From: Nostoc sp. C052
GTDB taxonomy: Bacteria > Cyanobacteriota > Cyanobacteriia > Cyanobacteriales > Nostocaceae
DNA length: 64,000 nt
Direction: 5' to 3'
Assembly: GCF_013393905.1 (NCBI RefSeq)
Contig: NZ_CP040272.1
Location: 6,581,501-6,645,500, forward strand
In this document: piece after piece, positions 50,643 to 59,300 of the stretch
Position numbering within the stretch: position 1 is the first letter of the stretch
Layout: each line of letters opens with the position of its first letter
The notes under the pieces: generated by a model
The model's database searches: none
What the model was told of the DNA's origin: nothing
The model's input: the letters and a program-made list of their open reading frames with translations, nothing else
Program-made: the position numbers and the translations under genes

Positions 50643-51686
50643 TCAAACCACAGCCGCGATCGGGGCGAGTTTTTCCTTCTGTGACATAGACAACATCAGG
50701 TCAATTACGCGATTTGAGTAACCCCACTCGTTGTCATACCAGGCAATTACCTTGAAGAAGTTAGAATTTAACTCAATTCCAGCACCCGCGTCGAAGATAC
50801 TAGAATGAGTATCGCCTTGAAAATCTGTGGAAACTACTTCTTCATCCGTGTAGCCCAAAATACCTGACAGTGAACCTGCGGCAGCCTCCTTCATGGCAGC
50901 ACAGATTTCCTTATAGCTGGTAGCTTTGGCAGTTTTAAAAGTTAAATCAACTACAGAGACATCAGGAGTCGGAACTCGTAATGCCATACCAGTTAACCTG
51001 CCCTTTAATTCTGGTAAAACCAGTGCTACGGCTTTAGCTGCACCTGTGGAGGAGGGAATAATATTTTGAGATGCACCTCGACCACCCCGCCAGTCTTTTT
51101 TGCTGGGGCCGTCTACAGTTGGCTGAGTGGCAGTCATAGCATGAACTGTGGTCATCAACCCTTCAGTCAACCCAAAGTTGTCATTAATGACCTTAGCAAT
51201 GGGAGCTAGACAGTTTGTAGTGCAGCTAGCATTGGAGACAATGATATCCTTGCCAGGGTCAAATAGGTGATGATTGACACCCATTAACAGGGTAGCAACT
51301 CGATCTGGATCTTTGGTGGGAGCGGAAATTATCACTCGCTTCGCACCTGCTTTCAGGTGGTTTGCAGCTCCTTCGTAGTCGGTGAAGAGTCCCGTAGATT
51401 CCACCACATAATCTGCACCTAATTTGTCCCAAGGTAACTCTGCGGGATTCCTAACTGACACACAAGGAATGAAATGTCCGTCAATAAGGATGCCGTCTTC
51501 CTTGGCTTCAATCTTGTGCTTTAGTTTACCGTGGGTTGAGTCGTACTTTAATAGATAAGCGAGGTTATCTGGTGGTACTAGGTCGTTAATGCCTACAAAC
51601 TCAATATTGGGATTATCGATGCCAGCGCGAAGCACAAGTCGCCCGATTCGACCGAAGCCATTGATACCAACTTTTAATTTAGTCAA
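50643..51686 (-). CDS. gap1: Glyceraldehyde-3-phosphate dehydrogenase
   Basis: 347 residues. NAD-binding GINGFGRIGRLVLRAG is at the N-terminus, the catalytic Cys is in SNASCTTNCLAP near residue 154, and WYDNEWGYSNRV is near the C-terminus. The neighbourhood (tal, pyk) and the ND residues after the second strand (VGINDLVPP, an NAD-type acidic residue) point to the catabolic NAD-linked Gap1 rather than the photosynthetic Gap2. The isoform call is inference. It is the first gene of the three if transcribed together. Confidence 0.9.
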   Translation of the reverse strand: MTKLKVGINGFGRIGRLVLRAGIDNPNIEFVGINDLVPPDNLAYLLKYDSTHGKLKHKIEAKEDGILIDGHFIPCVSVRNPAELPWDKLGADYVVESTGLFTDYEGAANHLKAGAKRVIISAPTKDPDRVATLLMGVNHHLFDPGKDIIVSNASCTTNCLAPIAKVINDNFGLTEGLMTTVHAMTATQPTVDGPSKKDWRGGRGASQNIIPSSTGAAKAVALVLPELKGRLTGMALRVPTPDVSVVDLTFKTAKATSYKEICAAMKEAAAGSLSGILGYTDEEVVSTDFQGDTHSSIFDAGAGIELNSNFFKVIAWYDNEWGYSNRVIDLMLSMSQKEKLAPIAAVV

Positions 51687-51831
51687 GATTAAACCTCCCG
51701 TTGTGGAAAGTTGAACAAAAGGAGAAAGTTAAAAGTCAAAATAGATTGCCTTTTACTCTTTACTCTTTGATCCTGACAGTCTCAGTCAGCTAAGGCATAT
51801 TTACTTGGCATCTTTTAAGGATTGAGCATGG

Positions 51832-52077
51832 GGGGAATGGCACTAAGTTAAGATATAGCCCTTGCCCTAACTGGAACAAGCCTCTAGGCTGAGAAACCAT
51901 GTGTAAGATACAGCCCTTACCCCAACTGGTTCCCAGCCTCCAGGCTGGGAACCCATTCTTGGAGGCTCCGCCTCCTTTTTCTGGACAAGAGGCAGAGCCT
52001 CTCGGAACTCGTTCCCAGCCTCCAGGCTGGGAACGAGGATACAATAAGTCTTTGGGCTTTTCTTAGTGCCATTCCCC
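51832..52077. repeat. MITE-like element with GGCACTAAG ends, copy A
   Basis: Perfect inverted ends GGGGAATGGCACTAAG (51832-51847) and CTTAGTGCCATTCCCC (52062-52077). The interior holds several short stems, for example TTCCCAGCCTCCAGGCTGGG and GGAGGCTCCGCCTCC. Copy B lies at 55942-56131 in opposite orientation. No other feature is in 51687-52090. Confidence 0.85.
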
Positions 52078-52090
52078 TCTGCTCCTCAAT

Positions 52091-53929
52091 TCAAGCGGGT
52101 TGGACAAATCGCTTAATTTCACCACAGGCAATATAAGACTTCCCATCCGGTGCGGTTTTGACTTCATCAACGACGTAAAGCATTCCTTCCTCACGAACCG
52201 ATCGCGGAAAACGCATGTTCCAATCCGGTTCATATCCGTCGGAAACTACTCTCGCACGTAACTTACTGCCATCTTTAACACACTGAACTAAAATGCTGTC
52301 CCCGACACTATCAGTTGTGGGAAGATCGGCAGCACTGGCGGGGCCTTTAGAAGCTTTACCTGTGTTAGTGAAATTCGATTGTCTAGGGGCAACGAAAATA
52401 TCTGTTTCACCGGGTTGAGCAAAACGGGTGATATTACCACGTACACGGTAGAAAGTGGCATCGCTTGAAAGTTCCAATCCTTCAACAACATAGCGTGCCC
52501 CCTCGGCACGAATGGCCCGGGGAAATTGGACGTTCTTGGTGGAATCGTAGCCTGCGGATACGACTTTCACCCGCAGTTTACCCCCTTCACGAACACAGTG
52601 CAATTCAACACCTGAACCAACTTCATTGACAATCGGCATTGCATACACTTCATCGCCAGCAGTGACACCGCGACCTACCAAATCGCTGCGATTGCGCGTC
52701 ATCGTTTGGTAAGTCTGATCGCGCATCTCTTTGCGTCCGGCATTGCCTAGAGCTTTTTGGGCGATTCGACCTGCGAAATACTCAAGCTGATCGATCTCTT
52801 CAGCTATTTCAAAATTCTCGTTCAACCCTTTATCTCGCAAATCTTTCACAAGGGCACGGAGGGTTTCTTCCGCTTCCTGATGCTTGCCATGTTCAGCGAG
52901 ACTAAGGGCAGTCTCTTTGGCTTTAGCAATGGTGAGGCGACTCAGTTCAAGAATGATCTGGCTGGTAGAGGCAAAAGCGGCTTCCTCAACGGTGCCAATT
53001 TTGGCGATGACATCTGCTGTACCTGAGATATTTTGAATAACATCATCTTGCACAACATCGGCGCTGTAATGCAGTTTCATCACAGGTAAATCACCAACTT
53101 GAGCGCTGGCGATCGCTAAACTTAAACCAAGGAGTTTATCTTCGCCTTCGTACAGTTCTCCCAAGGTGAGGACAGCTTGACCAGCATCATTTTGGCTGAC
53201 TTTAGCAAGACTTAAGGTATCAACCAGACTGACACCATCAGCCAATTCCAATGTCACCTTGAGGTTCTGTCCTACTACTGCTCTGAGACTGTCTAACTCA
53301 ATACTAAACACTTCGGTTGCTTCATCGATGCTCTGAATGAAGTAGAAGTTGCCTGTAGCAGCCCTTGCCATCCCAATCAACAGGTCTTCATTGAAACCCT
53401 GAGCAAAACCTAAGGTAGTTGTGATAATACCTTCCTCAGCTTTTTGTCCCGATGTCGCCGTCAGTATTTTGGGGTCTTGAATGCCCATATTCGCGTGACC
53501 ATCGGTCAGCAACAGAACCCGATTGATTTTTTGCGGATCGAGTTGCGCTTTTACGTGTTCACAGCCTTTGAGCCATCCCCCCGATAAATTGGTAATACCG
53601 CCTGCTCTCACCTTTTGGATAGAATTTTTGAGTGCAGCTTTGTTAGTTACAGCCTGGGGTGGCACAACGCTGTCCACTTCATCGTCGTAAACAACTACTG
53701 AGAGAATGTCATAAGGCTCAAGTTGATCTACTACAGACTCCGCAGCTTTTAGGGCGTGATGCAAGGGTGCGCCTGCCATAGAGCCGGAACGGTCAATTAC
53801 AAGAGAAAGGTTAAGGTTACGTCGGGGAGATTCAGCTATGTCAACACGAAAACGTAGCAGAATATTAGTCTTTAATGAAGATCCTGCGGGGAGGATAGAC
53901 TGGTCAAATTCGTAACTTGTCTTAATCAT
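52091..53929 (-). CDS. VWA-domain protein with two C-terminal repeats
   Basis: 612 residues. A von Willebrand A domain at about 40-215 has an intact MIDAS site (VIDRSGSMAG, then GGITNLSGGW and LLTDGHANMG). A beta-rich middle region and a helical segment (LSLAEHGKHQEAEETLRALV) follow. Two related C-terminal segments of about 65 residues start VGSGVELHCVREGGKLRVKV and VGDSILVQCVKDGSKLRARV, each ending in IxRF and separated by a Pro/Thr/Ser linker. No signal peptide, so probably cytosolic. The partner is unknown; the MIDAS site suggests metal-dependent protein binding. Confidence 0.85.
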   Translation of the reverse strand: MIKTSYEFDQSILPAGSSLKTNILLRFRVDIAESPRRNLNLSLVIDRSGSMAGAPLHHALKAAESVVDQLEPYDILSVVVYDDEVDSVVPPQAVTNKAALKNSIQKVRAGGITNLSGGWLKGCEHVKAQLDPQKINRVLLLTDGHANMGIQDPKILTATSGQKAEEGIITTTLGFAQGFNEDLLIGMARAATGNFYFIQSIDEATEVFSIELDSLRAVVGQNLKVTLELADGVSLVDTLSLAKVSQNDAGQAVLTLGELYEGEDKLLGLSLAIASAQVGDLPVMKLHYSADVVQDDVIQNISGTADVIAKIGTVEEAAFASTSQIILELSRLTIAKAKETALSLAEHGKHQEAEETLRALVKDLRDKGLNENFEIAEEIDQLEYFAGRIAQKALGNAGRKEMRDQTYQTMTRNRSDLVGRGVTAGDEVYAMPIVNEVGSGVELHCVREGGKLRVKVVSAGYDSTKNVQFPRAIRAEGARYVVEGLELSSDATFYRVRGNITRFAQPGETDIFVAPRQSNFTNTGKASKGPASAADLPTTDSVGDSILVQCVKDGSKLRARVVSDGYEPDWNMRFPRSVREEGMLYVVDEVKTAPDGKSYIACGEIKRFVQPA

Positions 53930-54304
53930 TTTTTATATCCCTTTAAATTGTCTTTTAGAACCCACAAGCCTTATAATGCGCGGACAGTCAGTGCTTTATT
54001 TAGTTTACCCAGAAATAAGTTTGTTCAGTGTAAAAATAGAATTTGATGTAAGATTTTATAGTTTTTGGATCTCAACAACAATCGCTCTTTCGGCAAAAGT
54101 TGGCGATCTGTTGACTTTATTTTTGAATTTTGTTAGCGAGTCTGCGTACCCCTGCGGGGAAGCAAGCTACGCGCAGCGTCTCGTAGAGAGCGTCATTTTG
54201 AATTTTGAATTGTTAACCTTCTCCACTCTCTGGTCCTGAAAGGCGATCGCATTGGTAACAATTGCGGGAAACTGAAAGCAGATATGTTAGGAGAGGAGAA
54301 CCTA
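53930..54304. other. Intergenic region with a dispersed repeat
   Basis: 54137-54198 holds CTGCGGGGAAGCAAGCTACG followed by CGCAGCGTCTCGTAGAGAGC, the same element as near 24000-24030. An ATG at 54284 opens the Rieske frame but AGGAGAGGAG at 54289-54298 lies between it and the ATG at 54305, favouring the latter. Confidence 0.6.
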
Positions 54305-54664
54305 ATGAGTTGGACTAAAGTTCTGGCAGTCGAAGCGCTTTCCCCAGGTGCGCGGGAAGTGGTGAAAGTTGGCAACCGGAAAATTCTGCTTTTGAATCAC
54401 GAAAATCAGCTTTATGCTGTAGATAATACCTGTCCTCACTTAAAATTACCCCTGAAAAGTGGGAAAATAACCGAAAGTGGGGCAATTGTTTGTTCTTTCC
54501 ATCACAGTGCTTTTGATCTGCGGACTGGTGAGGTCAAAGATTGGTGTTCTTGGCCTCCTGGTGTAGGTAAGGTACTCTCGTTAGTTTCACAACCAAAGAC
54601 ATTACCAGTGTTTCCCATTCGTGTGGAAGAAGGTAGTATCTGGGTTGATGTGCAAGAGGAATAG
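54305..54664 (+). CDS. Rieske [2Fe-2S] ferredoxin-like protein
   Basis: 119 residues from ATG 54305 (MSWTKVLAVEAL), chosen because a strong ribosome binding site (GGAGAGGAG) lies just upstream; a longer frame starts at 54284. The cluster motifs are CPHLKLPL (Cys, His) and CSFHHSAFDL (Cys, His). It is a stand-alone electron-transfer Rieske protein of the type seen with dioxygenases or NirD-like proteins. The loop CPHLKLPL lacks the common GG after the His. No oxygenase gene is adjacent, so the partner is unknown. Confidence 0.88.
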   Translation: MSWTKVLAVEALSPGAREVVKVGNRKILLLNHENQLYAVDNTCPHLKLPLKSGKITESGAIVCSFHHSAFDLRTGEVKDWCSWPPGVGKVLSLVSQPKTLPVFPIRVEEGSIWVDVQEE

Positions 54665-54902
54665 CACCCTCTCCCTGAATTTGCTGAAACAATTCTGAGT
54701 CAAGCAGGCAAGAGGCAGGAGGCAGAAGGCAGGAGGCAGGGGGAGAGTTCCTAACTCCTAATTATTCCTCACTTATTACTCAGCACTCTTGTGAGGCAGA
54801 AGGGGAGCCACCCACAAGGGGTGGGGCTTGAACCTTCCCCCAAAAATGTTAATCGCCCACAAGGGGCAGGGCTTGAAACCCTCAAGGCTTTGTCAAAAAA
54901 AG
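54665..54902. repeat. STRR and direct repeats downstream of the Rieske gene
   Basis: GGCAGGA-type heptamers at about 54703-54744, then two copies of CCCACAAGGGG(T/C)(G/A)GGGCTTGAA at about 54810 and 54851. Confidence 0.7.
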
Positions 54903-54908
54903 ACAAAT

Positions 54909-54941
54909 CCCAGCTAAATTTATTAGCTGGGATTTCTATTA
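54909..54941 (-). terminator. Terminator of the Hsp20 gene
   Basis: The stem AAATCCCAGCTAA/TTAGCTGGGATTT lies downstream of the minus-strand Hsp20 gene, with an A run on the plus strand (T run on the transcript) beyond it. Confidence 0.75.
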
Positions 54942-54966
54942 AAATTTACGCAATTTGAACGCTTTA

Positions 54967-55488
54967 TTATGATGTAATTTTGGGTTGTGTGTTAGCATTG
55001 CCGGCTTCTATAGAAGCTGTAGCACTTTGAGATTGACCTAAATTGACTTTGAATACCTTGCTTTGCTCTTGCTCCAGTTTGGGTAAAGTCAAAATTAAAA
55101 TCCCATCTTTTAGGTCTGCCTTAACTTGTTGATTCTGAACTTTGGTTGGTAGAGGTATTACTCTAGTGAACTTACCATACCGGAATTCAGAATGAACTTT
55201 CGCGTTAGATTGGGACTGTTTTTCGTAATGATGCTCGCCAACAATTGAAACTGCATCTTGAGTGACTTGAACATCCAGGTCTTTAGCTTCAACACCTGGA
55301 ATCTCAACTCTTAATAGCAACTCGGAACCGTTGTCATGTAATTCAACAGCAGGAACCCACGCTGTTCTCGATGATGGAGAAATCTCAGAATTGCCGCGCT
55401 CGGCTACTGTCAAATCAGAGAATAGTTGATCCATTTGACGACGCAGAATCTCCATTTCACGGAATGGTTCCCAACGAATGAGTGCCAT
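54967..55488 (-). CDS. hspA: Small heat-shock protein, Hsp20 family
   Basis: 173 residues. The alpha-crystallin domain spans about 47-145 (WVPAVELHDNGSELLLRVEI, PGVEAKDLDVQVTQDAVSIV, DGILILTLPK), with the N-terminal MALIRWEPFREMEILRRQMD typical of cyanobacterial HspA. The tail VFKVNLG follows, then a Ser/Thr/Ala/Gln-rich end longer than usual. It acts as an ATP-independent holdase and membrane stabiliser. No CIRCE inverted repeat was seen upstream. It is monocistronic. Confidence 0.94.
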   Translation of the reverse strand: MALIRWEPFREMEILRRQMDQLFSDLTVAERGNSEISPSSRTAWVPAVELHDNGSELLLRVEIPGVEAKDLDVQVTQDAVSIVGEHHYEKQSQSNAKVHSEFRYGKFTRVIPLPTKVQNQQVKADLKDGILILTLPKLEQEQSKVFKVNLGQSQSATASIEAGNANTQPKITS

Positions 55489-56376
55489 ATTTCAATCTCT
55501 CCTTAACTTTCTAATTCAATTTTGGTAATCAAACAAAGTTTTAGAGGTATCTAGAAGTTTCAGATATTTAAGTAATTATCGAACCTCTAGTTTTTTTGAG
55601 AGGAGCTTTATTTCTTCTCTCTAGTAAGTAATTTAATAAAATCAAAATCTCAAAACAGTTGGGTAAACCGTACAAACATCGGTTGGATTTACCGTATCAA
55701 ACAAAAAAAGGATGAAAAGCTTGAGAATAGCTGATATCAAAGTAAGTATGCAATAATAAATTAAACTGCGTTACGTAATGTAAATTTAATTACATTCGCT
55801 TGTGGTCAGAAGCTCTAGCCCAATCCTAAGGGCTAAAGCTACTGATTATTGTATGAAAAAATATACTGCACGTAGCTTGCTGTAAATGGAAAAGAACAAG
55901 CAGTGAATGCCAAACCATTAAATCAACAAGGTGTATGGGCGAATGGCACTAAGAAAAGCCCAAAGACTTATGTAGCCTCGTTAACCTCGTTCCCAGCCTC
56001 CAGGCTGGGGGGTATTCTGAGAGGCTCTGCCTCTCGTCAAAAAAGAGGAGGCGGAGCCTCAGGGAATGGTTTCCCAGCCTGGAGGCTGGGAACCAGTTGG
56101 GGTAAGGGCTGCATCTTAACTTAGTGCCATTAGTGTATGAGCAATGTCCGCGTTGTTGTATCTTTGTCTTTCGATCTTCTTGCGTCATAGAGATTTGGTA
56201 GTATTAACAAGTTCTCCTGCCTAATCTGAAATTTTTCTATACACTCGATACTGAAGATATGCTGGTAAGGAACGATGATTTTATTTACAATCTGGTGATA
56301 GAGTTTTGCTTTCTGATTTCATGTTCAGTTTGATTCAACAAATTATTCGTGATTGAAAATTAACTTAGGAACTGAT
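55489..56376. other. Intergenic region with MITE-like copy B
   Basis: About 890 bp between divergent genes. It is AT-rich apart from the MITE-like element at 55942-56131. A 74-codon ORF in this stretch consists of the element and is not called. Confidence 0.6.
55942..56131. repeat. MITE-like element with GGCACTAAG ends, copy B
   Basis: Inverted ends AATGGCACTAAG (55942-55953) and CTTAGTGCCATT (56120-56131). Inside are the same stem sequences as copy A (CCCAGCCTCCAGGCTGGG, GAGGCGGAGCCTC) in inverted orientation. The direct repeat GTGTATG occurs on both sides (55931-55937 and 56133-56139), a likely target duplication. Confidence 0.85.
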
Positions 56377-59300
56377 ATGGATGCTCAAAAAATCAAAATT
56401 TTATTAGTTGATGACAACTTAGAGAATTTACATTTTTTATCAGACATCCTTCAACACCAAGGTTATCAGGTGCAAAGTGTAATTTCTGGGCAATTGGCAA
56501 TTAATACGGCCCTTGCTTCTCCTCCTGACTTGCTTTTGCTAAATTTTCTCATGCAGGAGATGGATGGTTATGAAGTTTGTCAAAGGTTGAAAGCTAAGGA
56601 TAAAACTCAAGAGATCCCAATAATTTTTTTCGGTGCTTTAGATGATTTTTTTGAAAAAACAGATGTTTTTAATTTAGGCAATATTGACTATATTTCTCAA
56701 CCATTCCAAACCAAAGAAGTTTTATTACGCATACAAAATCAACTCACTATCCAAAGGCTGAAACAACAATTAAAAGAGCAAAATTATCAACTGCAACAGG
56801 AGATTAAAGAGCGTCAACTGGTTGCAGTTAAATTAAATATTCGTAACAGACAAATAGAAGATATTTTTAAAGAAATTCCCGTTAGCCTTAGCAAGGCTAT
56901 TTGTAGAGAAGTTTACCAAAGCGAACGTCTTTTAGTCGAAGCTGCCCTAAAGAAGAGTGAAATTCAGTATCGCCACTTGGTAGAAACATCCCAGGATATG
57001 ATCTGGTCAGTGGACATTAACGGAATAATTACCTTTGTCAACCCAGCAGTCAAACAGATTTATGGCTATGAACCCCAAGAAATGATTGGGCGTGTCTTGA
57101 CTGATTTCATCTCGCCTACACAAGTTGCTGAAGATCAAGTAGCCTTTGAGGGGGTTATTCAGGGAAAGTCGATCTTTCAACATGAAACTACCTGTGTTGC
57201 TAAGGATGGTACTTTACTTTATCTCATGTTTAATGCGATCGCATTACGCAACGAAGAAGGTCAGGTTATAGGCATAACTGGCACTGCTAGTAATATTACG
57301 CAGCGTCGAGGAGTGGAAAAATTACTCCAAGAAAGTGCAATTAAGCTCCGCAACCATAACCTAGTCCTCACGCAATTGGCACAAAATCAGACACTTTATC
57401 AGGGTGATTTAAAAACAGCTTTAAGTAAAATCACAGAAACAGCTGTCAAGAATATTGGGATGGAACGAGCTAGTGTCTGGCTATATGACAAAACAGGCAT
57501 GAAAATCCAGTGTTTCGATCTATTTGAAGGTAGTCGCAATCAACACAGTCAAGGACTTTTCTTATCAGCAGCAGACTATCCAGCTTATTTTGCAGCTTTG
57601 CAGCAAGAACAACCAATTGCCGCAGATGATGCCCATACCGATCCCAGAACTAAAGAATTTTCTGCGTCTTACTCAAGATTAAACATTACTTCTGTACTTG
57701 ATACACCCATTCGACTGGAGGGAAAGACTGTAGGAGTTTTATGTTTAGAAGCAGTGAAAGTTACTCATCATTGGACGCTAGAAGACCAAAATTTTGCTCG
57801 CTCTTTGGGTAATTTAGTCTCCTTGGTGTTGGAGGCAAAAGAACGCCAACGAGCAGAAGCAGCGCGACGAGCTTCTGAAGAAAAGTTAGCATCAGCTTTT
57901 CGGTCATCTCCCGATCCAATTGCCTTAATTAAGATTCCCAACAAACGCTACATCGAAGTTAACGACAGTTTTTGTCGGTTTTTTGGTTATTCTCGTTCTC
58001 AGGTGATCGATCGCACCGATGAAGAATTAAATTTTTGGGTGAATCCAGAAGAATATAATTTTCTCACCCACGTCTTGCAACAAACAAAAGCCATCCGCAA
58101 CTTTGAGATAGATGTCTGCACTACAACAGGAGAAATCAGGACAACACTGTTGAGTGCAGAAATGATTAAGATTGATGGGCACTGGTACATACTGGGCACA
58201 GCAAAAGATATTACTGAACGCAAGCAGGCAGAAAACGAAAGCCGTTTACTGCTGTTGACAACCCAAGCTATCACTCGCGCCAGTAATGTCAAAAGTGCCT
58301 TAGCAGTAGTTTTGCGCTTAATTTGTCACACCATTGGCTGGGATTTTGGTGAAGCATGGATACCTGATGAAGATGGGACTGTTTTAAAACACAGTCTAGG
58401 TTGGTACAGTGAGGAGTGTAGTTTAGCAGAATTTTCCCGCCAAAGCCAAGCGATCAAATTTGCTCTGGGAGTGGGACTACCAGGAAGAGTTTGGCAAAAC
58501 GAGGAACCAGAATGGATAGAAGATGTTTCTAAAGTTACAGAGCCAATTTTTTTGCGATCGCAACAAGCAGCCAAGGTAGGATTAAAAGCTGGTTTTGGTG
58601 TTCCTATAGTGGCTGGAAGCCAAGTATTAGCTGTTTTAGTATTTTTTAAACGTAGCTCAGTATTGGTCGATCGGCGTTTACTCCTGCTAGTCAGTGCTGT
58701 TGCGGCTCAGTTGGGTGGGTTGATTGAGCGCAAAACCCTAGAACAAGAATTAGCACTGAGAGAAGCTCGTCTCAATGCCTTTTTTAGCAGTGCCCCCGTC
58801 GGTATGAACATTCTAGATAAACAACTGCGGTTTGTGCAAATCAATCAACTGCTAGCAGAGATTAATGGAGTGCCCCAGCAAGATCATATTGGTCAAACTA
58901 TCCATGAAATTTTACCTCATATCGCCCCTCTAGTGGAACCAATTTATCAACAGGTTCTATTGACTGGTCAACCCATTATCAATCAAGAATTAAGCAGCAT
59001 ATCAATTAAAGAACCAGATATTATCCGCCACTTTTTAGCTTCTTATTTCCCGATTCTTGGTGAAGACGATCGCCCCTCTGGCGTCGGCACAGTTTTAGTA
59101 GAAATTAGCTATCGCAAACATGTCGAACAAGAACTGCGTTTAGCCAACGAACGCCTACAATATCTGCTCACCTCTAGTCCTGTAGTCATTTATAGTAGCA
59201 AAACATCAGAGGATTTTGGCACTACCTTTATTAGTGAAAACGTTAAAGAAATGGTGGGCTACGAAGCGCAGGAATTTATCAATAATTCTAGTTTTTGGCT

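Noticed and set aside
55903..56124. 74-codon ORF
   Set aside because: Lies in MITE-like copy B; the related copy A gives a different frame.
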